Origin: Ilumatobacteraceae bacterium
GTDB lineage: Bacteria; Actinomycetota; Acidimicrobiia; Acidimicrobiales; Ilumatobacteraceae
Direction of reading: 5' to 3'
Length of the DNA: 25,832 nt
Assembly (NCBI GenBank): GCA_025464045.1
Contig: JAODBQ010000216.1
Coordinates: forward strand, 1 to 25,832
Shown here piece by piece: positions 6,771 through 14,060 of this stretch. The translations under genes and the position numbers were made by a program. The notes beneath the pieces are model-generated. The model ran no database searches, was not told where the DNA came from, and was given only the letters and a program-made list of their open reading frames with translations. Numbering within the stretch: position 1 is the first letter of the stretch; the number at the start of each line of letters is the position of its first letter.

Positions 6771-9203
6771 ATGTTCGCTGGCTACCGCGTGCTCGATCTG
6801 ACCGATGATCGTGGGCACCTCGCGGCCTTCATGCTCGCCGGCCTCGGAGCCGACGTCGTTCTGATCGAGCCACCGCAGGGATCGCCGGCACGGCGGACCG
6901 CCCCGTTCGCCGGCGGGCAGGAGGACCCCGAGCGGTCGCTGACGTTCTGGGGTTGGAACCGCGGCAAGCGCAGCGTCGTGCTCGACCTGACGACGGCGGA
7001 CGGTGCCGACCACCTCATGCGGCTCAGCCGCGACGTCGACGTGGTGATCGAATCCGGCGCCGCTCCGGTCGACCTCGAGGCGATGCGCGCGGCGAACCCC
7101 GGTCTCGTCACGGTGTCGATCACGCCGTTCGGCTCGACGGGCCCGAAGGCCGACTGGCCCGCCACCGATCTCACCGTGCTCGCCGCCGGTTGCCAGCTGT
7201 CGATGACCGGCGACGCCGATCGGCCACCGGTGCGCACGGTCGTCCCCCAAGGCTTCCTCCACGCGTCGGCCGATGCCGCCGCCGGCGCGCTGATCGCACT
7301 GCGCGAGCGCGCCACGAGCGGGCTCGGGCAGCACGTGGAGGTGAGCGCACAACGCTCGGTGCTGCAGGCGACGCAGAGCTACGTGCTCGCTGCCCCGCTC
7401 GGCGGCACGCCCGCACAGCGGATGAGCGGCGGTGTGCGCACGTTGGGACTGGACATCCAGCTCGTGTGGCCGTGCAAGGACGGCTTCGTGTCGGTCACGT
7501 TCCTGTTCGGCTCGTCGATGGGGCCGTTCACCCGCCGCTTCATGGAGTGGGTCCACGACGAGGGGTACTGCGACGAGGCGACGCGGGACAAGGACTGGCT
7601 CGACTACGCGAACCAGCTCTACGAGGAGCGTGAGCCCATCGCGGAGTACGACCGCGTCAAGGCCGTCGTCGGCGAGTTCTGCATGAGCAAGACGAAGGCC
7701 GAGCTGCTCGAAGCCGCCCGATCACGGATCCTCCTGGTGGCACCCGTCGCCACGCCCGACGAGGTGATGCACAGCACCCAGCTCGAGTCGCGCGACTTCT
7801 GGGACCAGGTCGACGACGAGCTCATCGCCGACCGGCCGATCCGCGCCCCGGGGATGTACGCCCACTCCTCGCTCGCCCCGGTGCGCCGCCTCGGTCGCGC
7901 ACCGCGTCTCGGCGAGCACACCGCGGAGGTGCTCGGCGCGCAGCCCGCTCCCCGACCGGCTCACCTGGCGATCCCTGCCGTTCCCGCCGGGCCGGCGGGG
8001 TCGCGTCGGGCGCCGCTCGACGGTGTGAAGGTGCTCGACCTCACCTGGGCGATGGCCGGGCCGGCGAGCACACGGGCGATGGCGGACTTCGGCGCGGACG
8101 TCATCCGCGTCGAGTCGACGAGCCACCTCGACGTCGCCCGCACGATCGGTCCGCTGCGCGCCGACACCCCAGGTGTCGATTCCTCGGGGCTGCTGTTCAA
8201 CATGGCCACCGGCAAGCGCGGCATCTCACTCGATCTGGGCAAGCCGGAAGCGCGCGCTGTGCTCGACGACCTCGTCCGTTGGTGCGACGTGCTCGTCGAG
8301 TCGTTCTCACCCCGCGGCCGGGCGGCGCTGGACCTCGACTACACCCGGCTGGCGGCGATCAACCCGACGATGATCATGATGTCGACCTGCCTGTTCGGCC
8401 AGACCGGCCCGCTCCAGCGGTACGCCGGGTTCGGCACGATGGGTGCGTCGCTGTGCGGGTTCTTCCACCTCACCGGCTGGCCCGACCGCCCGCCGTGCGG
8501 CCCGTTCGGCGCGTACAGCGACTACCCGGCCCCGCGGTTCGCGCTGTGCGTCCTGCTCGGTGCGCTGGAGCACAAGCGCCAGACCGGCGAGGGCCAGTAC
8601 CTCGACTTCGCCCAGGCGGAGGCCGCAGCGCACTTCCTGTCGCCGGCACTGCTGGAGTACGAGGTGAACGGGATCGTCGCCGACCGCCAGGGCAACACGG
8701 ACACGAACATGACCCCGCACGGCGTGTTCCCGAGCGCCGGCGACGACCGGTGGATCGCCGTGGCGTGCCGCGACGATGCGGACTGGTCTCGCCTGGCGGA
8801 CGTCGTCGGTCGCCAGGACCTCGCCGCGCTGACGTACGTCGAGCGCCGGGCGCGCGGCGCCGAGCTCGACGATCTGGTCGGCCGCTGGACGGCCGGTCGC
8901 GCGGCCGAGGACGCACAGACCGCGCTCATCTCGGCCGGGGTCCCCGCTCACGCCGTGCAGAACTCCGTGGAGTGCGCCGGCGACGGGCAGCTCGCCCACC
9001 AGCAGCACTTCGTCACGGTGCCCCACTCCGAGCACGGCACGGTCGTCGTCGAGAGCAACCGCACGATGCTCAGCGCCACGCCGGCCGTGGTGGTCGGCGC
9101 CCCACCACTGCTCGGACAGGACACGGTGGGCGTCCTCACGGACGTGCTCGGCTACGACGACGAACGGCTCGGCGACCTGTTCGCCTCGGGCGCGCTCGAC
9201 TGA
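6771..9203 (+). CDS. CaiB/BaiF family III CoA-transferase, two tandem domains
   Basis: 810 aa, about twice the length of a single family III CoA-transferase. The first copy covers about 1-390 (FAGYRVLDLT...GLGADVVLIE) and the second about 415-810 (LDGVKVLDLTWAMAGP...FGADVIRVES), joined by an Ala/Pro-rich linker near 391-412. These enzymes move CoA between carboxylic acids through an aspartyl-CoA intermediate. By alignment to formyl-CoA transferase from memory, the catalytic Asp is kept in the second copy (D584, in AYSDYPAP) but the matching place in the first (VVPQGFLHASAD) has no Asp at the right spacing. Family III enzymes are interlocked dimers, so a fused pair could act as a pseudo-dimer with one active site. 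The ATG at 6771 follows GAGAGGGG. It diverges from the acyl-CoA synthetase gene and converges on the SDR gene. Confidence 0.92.
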   Translation: MFAGYRVLDLTDDRGHLAAFMLAGLGADVVLIEPPQGSPARRTAPFAGGQEDPERSLTFWGWNRGKRSVVLDLTTADGADHLMRLSRDVDVVIESGAAPVDLEAMRAANPGLVTVSITPFGSTGPKADWPATDLTVLAAGCQLSMTGDADRPPVRTVVPQGFLHASADAAAGALIALRERATSGLGQHVEVSAQRSVLQATQSYVLAAPLGGTPAQRMSGGVRTLGLDIQLVWPCKDGFVSVTFLFGSSMGPFTRRFMEWVHDEGYCDEATRDKDWLDYANQLYEEREPIAEYDRVKAVVGEFCMSKTKAELLEAARSRILLVAPVATPDEVMHSTQLESRDFWDQVDDELIADRPIRAPGMYAHSSLAPVRRLGRAPRLGEHTAEVLGAQPAPRPAHLAIPAVPAGPAGSRRAPLDGVKVLDLTWAMAGPASTRAMADFGADVIRVESTSHLDVARTIGPLRADTPGVDSSGLLFNMATGKRGISLDLGKPEARAVLDDLVRWCDVLVESFSPRGRAALDLDYTRLAAINPTMIMMSTCLFGQTGPLQRYAGFGTMGASLCGFFHLTGWPDRPPCGPFGAYSDYPAPRFALCVLLGALEHKRQTGEGQYLDFAQAEAAAHFLSPALLEYEVNGIVADRQGNTDTNMTPHGVFPSAGDDRWIAVACRDDADWSRLADVVGRQDLAALTYVERRARGAELDDLVGRWTAGRAAEDAQTALISAGVPAHAVQNSVECAGDGQLAHQQHFVTVPHSEHGTVVVESNRTMLSATPAVVVGAPPLLGQDTVGVLTDVLGYDDERLGDLFASGALD

Positions 9204-9259
9204 CACCATCGACTCTGGTCCGCGTCGGGTTCAGCCGAGGTCGCGATCTGCGCGGCGGA

Positions 9260-10168
9260 CTACCAGTCCTTGTCCCGACCGGACATGTCGGCGTTGGGAC
9301 GCGCCTTGGCGAGCAGGTCGCGGATGACCGCGTCGAACTTCTCGGGGTCGTCCACGGCCGGCGCGCTCGGGCCGCGGTGCCAGGTCTCGGCGATCGCCAG
9401 CTCGGAGCCCGACGACTCGATGACCCGTCCGGTGACCCCGGCCGACTGCGACGAGGCGAGCCACACGGCGAGCGGCGCGATCCAGGTCGGGTTCATCGCC
9501 TCGCGCTGCTCCTCGTTGCGGTCACCCATCCCGGGCAGGCCCTCGGTCATCCGGGTCAACGCCCCCGGCGCGATCGCGTTCACGGTGACGCCGTAGCGGG
9601 AGAGTTCACGAGCGGCGATCTGGGTGAACGCGGCGATGCCTGCCTTCGCCGCGCCGTAGTTCGTCTGGCCCGGGTTGCCGTACAGACCGGAGACCGACGA
9701 GGTGTTGATGATCCGGTTGTCGAGCTTCTCGCCGGCCTTCGCCTTCTCCCGCCAGTAGGCCGCGGCCCAACGACTGGTCCCGAACGTGCCCTTGAGGTGC
9801 ACCCGGATCACCGCGTCCCACTCCTCCTCGGTCATGTTCGCGAGGACCCGGTCGCGCAGGATGCCGGCGTTGTTGACCAGCACGTGGAGGTCGCCGTACG
9901 TCTCGACGGCTTGGTTGACGAGCCGTTGCGCCGCTTCCCAGCTGTCGACGGACCCGTCGTTGGCGACGGCCTCGCCACCGGCGGCGACGATCTCGTCGAC
10001 CACGTGCTGGGCGACGCTGGCATCCCCGCCGGTGCCGTCCACTGCCGCACCGGAGTCGTTGACGACCACCTTGGCCCCGTGGTGGGCGAGCAGCAGCGCG
10101 TGCTCACGCCCGATCCCCCGACCACCTCCCGTGACGATGCACACCCGTCCCTCGCACATCCGGCTCAT
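9260..10168 (-). CDS. SDR family oxidoreductase, (3R)-hydroxyacyl-CoA dehydrogenase-like
   Basis: Classical short-chain dehydrogenase of 302 aa. Seen: cofactor motif TGGGRGIG (13-20), the stretch VNDSGAAVDGTGGD (36-49) that is characteristic of the dehydrogenase part of peroxisomal multifunctional enzyme 2 (HSD17B4-like), NNAG (99-102), and the catalytic Ser158, Tyr171 and Lys175 (NYGAAKAG). It probably oxidises a 3-hydroxyacyl-CoA with NAD+, in keeping with the crotonases, synthetase and CoA-transferase around it; a steroid or other hydroxyl substrate is also possible. The ATG at 10168 follows GGGGGT; an alternative ATG at 10159 would remove three residues. It converges with the CoA-transferase (56-bp gap, no clear terminator seen) and diverges from the second crotonase. 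Confidence 0.9.
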   Translation of the reverse strand: MSRMCEGRVCIVTGGGRGIGREHALLLAHHGAKVVVNDSGAAVDGTGGDASVAQHVVDEIVAAGGEAVANDGSVDSWEAAQRLVNQAVETYGDLHVLVNNAGILRDRVLANMTEEEWDAVIRVHLKGTFGTSRWAAAYWREKAKAGEKLDNRIINTSSVSGLYGNPGQTNYGAAKAGIAAFTQIAARELSRYGVTVNAIAPGALTRMTEGLPGMGDRNEEQREAMNPTWIAPLAVWLASSQSAGVTGRVIESSGSELAIAETWHRGPSAPAVDDPEKFDAVIRDLLAKARPNADMSGRDKDW

Positions 10169-10363
10169 CTGACCCCCAACGCTCGTCGTACTGGCTGGCG
10201 ACATCTTGCATCGCCCACCGCACCCGACGCAGGGTTGAGCGCACGCGGCCGCAACCCGGCCGCGGCGGAGCTCGAGCTGCGCCCGAAGGCCGTCGACCAC
10301 GACCCGTCGTCACCGTCGCGGCCGAAGCGTTCGCCCAGGTGCTCGGCCGCGGCCGTGCCGAGG

Positions 10364-10369
10364 TACGGT
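10364..10369 (+). promoter_or_regulatory. -10 box (TACGGT) 6 nt before the start: leaderless promoter
   Basis: TACGGT fits TANNNT and ends 6 nt before the ATG at 10376, the spacing at which transcription would begin on the start codon itself. There is no well-placed Shine-Dalgarno for this gene, which agrees with a leaderless mRNA. No clear -35. Confidence 0.55.
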
Positions 10370-10375
10370 CCGCGC

Positions 10376-11158
10376 ATGACGTACGAGACGGTCCTCTACG
10401 ACGTGTCGGATGGTGTCGCCACGGTGACCCTCAACCGACCCGAGCGGCTCAACGCCTGGAACAGCCGGCTCGGCGCGGAGCTGGGTGATGCGATGGCCGA
10501 GGCCGACGGCGACGACGACGTGCGCGTCGTCGTGGTCACCGGCGCCGGACGGGCGTTCTGTGCGGGCGCGGACCTGTCCGGAGGCGAGTTCGGTGGCGGG
10601 CCCGCCCCGTCGCTGCGCGAGTGCTGGCCGTACCAGGTCCGCAAGCCCGTGATCGCCGCCATCAACGGCCATGCCGTCGGGGTCGGGATCACCTACCCGC
10701 TGCTGTGCGACGTGCGCATCGCCGCCGAGGACGCCAAGATCCAGTTCGCATTCGTGCGCCGGGGAGCCATCCCGGAGCTGGCCTCCCACGCGATCCTGCC
10801 GCGCGTCGTCGGGTTCTCGGTGGCCGCCGAGCTGCTGCTGTCGGGGCGGATGTTCTCCGGCGCCGAGGCGCTCGCCCTGGGTCTCGTCTCCAGGGCACTG
10901 CCCAGCGCCGAGGTCCTGCCCGCGGCGATGGCGCTCGCGGCCGACATCGCCACGAACACGGCGCCTGTGTCCGTCGCCGTGTCCAAGCGCCTGCTGTGGG
11001 ACGCGATGGACAAGTCGGTGGCCGAGACGCTGCGCGCCGAGAGCTCGCTGTTCGGTCGGGTCACCGCGCTCGACGACGCCAAGGAGGGCATCGCCGCGTT
11101 CGTCGAACGGCGCGCCCCGACCTGGACCGGCCGACCGACGATCGACTCGCCCACCTGA
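10376..11158 (+). CDS. enoyl-CoA hydratase/isomerase (crotonase) family protein
   Basis: Crotonase-fold protein of 260 aa. Oxyanion-hole segments are present (RAFCAGADLSG, 59-69; NGHAVGVGITYPLLCD, 97-112). Thr106 stands where the first catalytic Glu of enoyl-CoA hydratase would be, and the second Glu site falls in FAFVRRG (124-130), also without Glu. Glu134 (AIPELASH) occupies the later position where related proteins carry Asp or Glu. This is a recognised subgroup of actinobacterial crotonases whose reactions are mostly unassigned, so a hydratase call is not safe. The ATG at 10376 is preceded by TACGGT at leaderless spacing. It is monocistronic by appearance and diverges from the SDR gene (207-bp gap with nothing else recognisable). 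Confidence 0.9.
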   Translation: MTYETVLYDVSDGVATVTLNRPERLNAWNSRLGAELGDAMAEADGDDDVRVVVVTGAGRAFCAGADLSGGEFGGGPAPSLRECWPYQVRKPVIAAINGHAVGVGITYPLLCDVRIAAEDAKIQFAFVRRGAIPELASHAILPRVVGFSVAAELLLSGRMFSGAEALALGLVSRALPSAEVLPAAMALAADIATNTAPVSVAVSKRLLWDAMDKSVAETLRAESSLFGRVTALDDAKEGIAAFVERRAPTWTGRPTIDSPT

Positions 11159-11190
11159 GGTGTCAGCCAGTGGCGTCGCCCGCCGCGAGG

Positions 11191-11196
11191 TAGGCT
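11191..11196 (+). promoter_or_regulatory. -10 box (TAGGCT) for the GAF-ANTAR pair
   Basis: TAGGCT matches TANNNT about 58 nt before the leader-peptide GTG at 11254 and about 100 nt before the GAF gene. The predicted leader contains a small hairpin (CCCTG at 11220-11224 with CAGGG at 11233-11237) just before the AGGAGG. No -35 seen. Confidence 0.35.
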
Positions 11197-11253
11197 GCTG
11201 GCTCACGCGTCGCTCCGGTCCCTGGTGACGCACAGGGATTCAGGAGGTGCGCC

Positions 11254-11295
11254 GTGCCGTCAGGCGTGGAGCTCGGCGAGGCCGAGCGTGGGTGA
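11254..11295 (+). CDS. possible 13-aa leader peptide overlapping the GAF-ANTAR start
   Basis: GTG at 11254 stands 6 nt behind a perfect AGGAGG (11242-11247), the best ribosome-binding site in this part of the window. The frame encodes MPSGVELGEAERG and stops at TGA 11293-11295, which overlaps the ATG of the downstream GAF gene by one base (TGATG). That geometry is typical of translational coupling. The alternative is a longer GAF protein starting at GTG 11247, but that codon lies inside the AGGAGG itself and would have no ribosome-binding site. No product function is suggested; it may be a regulatory or coupling device. Confidence 0.45.
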   Translation: MPSGVELGEAERG

Positions 11296-12071
11296 TGAAC
11301 GACGACCGATCCGTTCGGTTGGCCGTGGCGTTCGCCCGCGAGGTGACCAGGTCGCCGGGTACGAGCCTGTGCGGCGCCAGCGCAGACCTGCTCGCCGTGG
11401 CTGGGGCCGGCATCACGCTGATGGGCGGGCGGTCAGGGGGCGGACCGGTCTGCGTCTCCAACCAGCGGATGGCGACGTTGGAGGATCTGCAGTTCACGCT
11501 CGGCGAAGGTCCCTGTCATGACGCCTACCATTCACGGCGCCCGGTCCACGCGCCGCGCCTCGACCGCGCGGCACGGGGACGCTGGCCGTCGTTCGTCGAG
11601 CTCGCCCAGAGCAACGGGATCGCCGCCGTGTTCGCCTATCCGCTGACCATGCGCGGCTGGCGCGTCGGCGTGCTCACCCTGTACCAGGACGACGAGGGCG
11701 ACCTCACGGGTGCCCAGGACGACGACAGCCTCGCGCTCGCCGACGTCCTCACCGAGGTCGTGATCAGCCTGCACGGCGCGCCCGAGGAGCTGGCGACGAG
11801 GCCGAACGACGCCAACGCGAACACCGGCGCCAACGCGAACACCGGCGCCAACGGCAGACGAGTCGGCGGCATCGTCGTCCATCGCGCCGAGATCCACCAC
11901 GCGTCCGGGATGGTGTCGGTCCAGCTGAAGATCACCGTCGCCGAGGCACTGCTGCGGATCCAGATGCACGCGCACGCCACCGATCAGTCCGTCGAGGTCG
12001 TCGCCCGCGAGATCGTGGCGCGCCGGTTGCGACTGAGCAACGATCAGCCCGAGCGGGCAGAGGAGTCCTAG
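11295..12071 (+). CDS. GAF and ANTAR domain-containing regulator
   Basis: 258 aa. The N-terminal part (about 5-160) is a GAF-type sensor domain of the kind found with ANTAR, including the EGPCHDAY motif (71-78). The C-terminal part (about 195-250: HHASGMVSVQLKITVAEALL...VAREIVARRLRL) has the helix pattern of ANTAR, an RNA-binding module that usually acts by antitermination. Between them is a short low-complexity linker, ANANTG repeated, encoded by an 18-bp tandem repeat. The ATG at 11295 overlaps the TGA of a 13-codon upstream ORF, so translation may be coupled; GTG 11247 is a less likely longer start. The second GAF-ANTAR gene begins 2 nt after its stop. Ligand and RNA target are not known. 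Confidence 0.88.
   Translation: MNDDRSVRLAVAFAREVTRSPGTSLCGASADLLAVAGAGITLMGGRSGGGPVCVSNQRMATLEDLQFTLGEGPCHDAYHSRRPVHAPRLDRAARGRWPSFVELAQSNGIAAVFAYPLTMRGWRVGVLTLYQDDEGDLTGAQDDDSLALADVLTEVVISLHGAPEELATRPNDANANTGANANTGANGRRVGGIVVHRAEIHHASGMVSVQLKITVAEALLRIQMHAHATDQSVEVVAREIVARRLRLSNDQPERAEES
11811..11854 (+). repeat. 18-bp in-frame tandem repeat, 2.4 copies
   Basis: Two identical 18-bp units (11811-11828 and 11829-11846) plus the first 8 nt of a third, in frame, each coding ANANTG. It forms the linker between the GAF and ANTAR domains and could vary in copy number by slippage without breaking the frame. Confidence 0.9.
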
Positions 12072-12073
12072 GC

Positions 12074-12838
12074 ATGTCCCAGCACGCACAACCAGCCGAG
12101 GATCGCCGCGCCCTTGCGGCGCTGACGTTCGTCGAGCTGGTCGACACCCTCGTCGACGAGTTCGACGTCGTCGATCTGCTGACCACCCTCGCACTGCGCT
12201 GCATCGACCTGCTCGGTGTGGCCGCGGCCGGCATCCTGCTCGTCGACGAGCACAGCCATCTCCGCGTGGTCGGCGCGTCGAGCGAGCAGATCCAGCTGCT
12301 CGAGCTCTTCCAGATCCAGAACGAGCAGGGCCCGTGCCTGGATTGCTACCGCACCGGCGTCACCGTGACGAACGCCGACATGGCTGCGGGATCGCCGTGG
12401 CCACTGTTCGCGTCGGAGTGCATCGACGCCGGGTTCCCCTCGGTGGCGGCCGTGCCGCTGCGCCTGCGCGACCTGACCCTCGGTTGCTTGAACATGTTCA
12501 TGAGCGAGCCGCGCCCGATGACCGACACCGACATCGCGCTCGCCAGGGCCCTTGCCGACGTGGCCACGATCGCGATCGTCCAGGATCAGCTGATCCGCGC
12601 CGCCGCGGTGCGCGAGGGCCACTTGCAGCACGCTCTGAACAGCCGGGTCGTGATCGAGCAGGCCAAGGGGATGATCTCCGAGCGGGCGCAGATCGACCTG
12701 GATCAGGCGTTCTCGCGCCTGCGCAACTACTCGCGATCGAACAATCGCGGTCTCACTGCAGTTGCCACGGCGGTGGTCGCCGGCACGCTGCCGGTCGGCG
12801 CGCTCGGGCCGCGGCGAGGCAGCGAACAGGGCACGTGA
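12074..12838 (+). CDS. GAF and ANTAR domain-containing regulator (second copy)
   Basis: 254 aa. GAF domain at about 15-175 with the NEQGPCLDCYRTG motif (83-95), then a canonical ANTAR domain at about 183-238 (ALNSRVVIEQAKGMISERAQ...AFSRLRNYSR...AVATAVV). ANTAR domains bind two-hairpin RNA targets and prevent transcription termination; GAF domains sense small ligands or redox state. It starts 2 nt after the first GAF-ANTAR gene, with GAGGAG of that gene's last codons as ribosome-binding site, so both are made together. The two proteins are only distantly alike, so this is not a recent duplication. The gene ends 10 bp from the convergent LLM gene with no hairpin between them, so transcripts may overlap. 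Confidence 0.92.
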   Translation: MSQHAQPAEDRRALAALTFVELVDTLVDEFDVVDLLTTLALRCIDLLGVAAAGILLVDEHSHLRVVGASSEQIQLLELFQIQNEQGPCLDCYRTGVTVTNADMAAGSPWPLFASECIDAGFPSVAAVPLRLRDLTLGCLNMFMSEPRPMTDTDIALARALADVATIAIVQDQLIRAAAVREGHLQHALNSRVVIEQAKGMISERAQIDLDQAFSRLRNYSRSNNRGLTAVATAVVAGTLPVGALGPRRGSEQGT

Positions 12839-12848
12839 CGACGGAACG

Positions 12849-14060
12849 TCAAGAGCTCCGTGACGCGATGCGCGACGTACCCGGCGCACCTCTCATCGCC
12901 GGCGGTGGGATGCCAGGACCTGCTGCGGCGGCGGGGTGGGCGTCGACCTCGGCGCGGCGTCGGGCTGCTCGTTCGGCGACGATCGCGCGCACGCGCGGGA
13001 TCAGCTCCCGACCGTACTCGTCGGCGTCCGCGAGCGGTTCGTAGCCGCGGATCAGCAACGTCGTCGCACCGATGTCGACGTAGTCGGCGAGTGCCTCGGC
13101 GACGGTCTCGGGCGAGCCGACGAGCGCGGTCGAGTTGCCGCGCGCCCCGGTGGCCGCGGCCAGCGGGGTCCACAGGCAGCGGTCGAACACCTCGCTGCGG
13201 GCAGCGCTCTCGAGGAGGCGCTGCGACGCGACGTTCTCCGGTGCCGGGGCGCGTCGCCCACCGGTGCGGCTGACGACCTGATCGAGGAAGCCGCGGGCGC
13301 GATCCCACGCCGCGCCGTCGGTCGGGCCGAGGATCGGACGGGTCGACACGCTGAGACCGATCTCGGATCGGGTCGGCACCGCGGCAGCGCGGACTCGGTC
13401 GTAGAACGCAACGGTGTCGGCGAGCGGTTCGCCCCACACCATGAACGTGTCCAGGCCGGCCGACAGCAGGGCGACCGCGGCGTCGGATCCGCCGCCGCCG
13501 TAGACCGGGATCGACACACCGTTCGCCGGGTAGACGTCCGACAGCGCGCCCTCCACCCGGTAGAACTCGCCGGCGTGGTCGAACGCGGCGTGGGCGGCCC
13601 AGGTCTCGCGCAGCAGATCGACGTACTCGGCGGAGCGGCGGTAGCGCGCGTCGTGATCGACGTAGTCGCCGTCGCGCGCCTGATCGGGATCGCTGCCGCC
13701 GCTGATGATGTGCACGGCGAGGCGACCGGCGCTGACGAGGTCGAGCGTGGCCAGCTTGCGCGCCGCCAACGTCGGCGCCACGAACCCGGGTCGATGGGCC
13801 AGCAGCAGGCCGAGCCGCTCGGTGACCGCGGCGACGTGCGCGCCGACCATGAAGCCGTCGGCACCGTTGGTGAAGTAGCCGATCAGCACGCGGTCGAACC
13901 CTGCCGTCTCGTGCACCTGCGCGGTACGCGTCAGCACGGCCAGGTCGAACGTCGGTCCGCGCAGTGGCATGATCTCCGACGACTCCTGCGGCGCGACCCA
14001 GCCGATGATCTCCACCTCGCCCGCCTCGCGGCCGGCGACCGTTCCCCTGACCTCGCTCAT
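12849..14060 (-). CDS. LLM class flavin-dependent oxidoreductase, SsuD-like
   Basis: 403-aa luciferase-like monooxygenase. The segment LAHRPGFVAPTLAARKLATLDLVSAGRLAVHIISGGSD (about 87-124) and DGDYVDHDARYRRSAEY (130-146) follow the pattern of FMNH2-dependent alkanesulfonate monooxygenase SsuD and relatives. The RxH pair that SsuD uses near residues 226-228 appears as Ser-x-Ser (237-239, GLSVST), so the substrate or chemistry may differ. A proline/alanine-rich tail follows residue 372. The ATG at 14060 overlaps the TGA of the upstream acyl-CoA-dehydrogenase-like gene (ATGA) and has GGAGGTG before it, so the two are translationally coupled. Such enzymes need reduced flavin from a separate reductase, which is not encoded here. 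Family firm, substrate unknown. Confidence 0.88.
   Translation of the reverse strand: MSEVRGTVAGREAGEVEIIGWVAPQESSEIMPLRGPTFDLAVLTRTAQVHETAGFDRVLIGYFTNGADGFMVGAHVAAVTERLGLLLAHRPGFVAPTLAARKLATLDLVSAGRLAVHIISGGSDPDQARDGDYVDHDARYRRSAEYVDLLRETWAAHAAFDHAGEFYRVEGALSDVYPANGVSIPVYGGGGSDAAVALLSAGLDTFMVWGEPLADTVAFYDRVRAAAVPTRSEIGLSVSTRPILGPTDGAAWDRARGFLDQVVSRTGGRRAPAPENVASQRLLESAARSEVFDRCLWTPLAAATGARGNSTALVGSPETVAEALADYVDIGATTLLIRGYEPLADADEYGRELIPRVRAIVAERAARRRAEVDAHPAAAAGPGIPPPAMRGAPGTSRIASRSS

Noticed and set aside
6588..7556. Upstream extension of the acyl-CoA synthetase frame
   Set aside because: Antisense to the CoA-transferase; homology and ribosome-binding site start at 6587.
9204..9259. Possible terminator between CoA-transferase and SDR genes
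   Set aside because: Only broken complementarity (GGTCCGCG with CGCGGCGGAC and bulges); not convincing.
10104..10377. Small minus-strand frames upstream of the SDR gene
   Set aside because: No ribosome-binding site, Arg-rich, and they overlap the SDR start in another frame.
11220..11237. Hairpin before the GAF leader as an ANTAR target
   Set aside because: Single short stem with a bulge or 8-nt loop; ANTAR targets have two stems with six-base loops.
11247..11294. Longer start (GTG 11247) for the first GAF-ANTAR protein
   Set aside because: The codon lies inside AGGAGG, has no ribosome-binding site of its own, and the added residues are Arg-rich.
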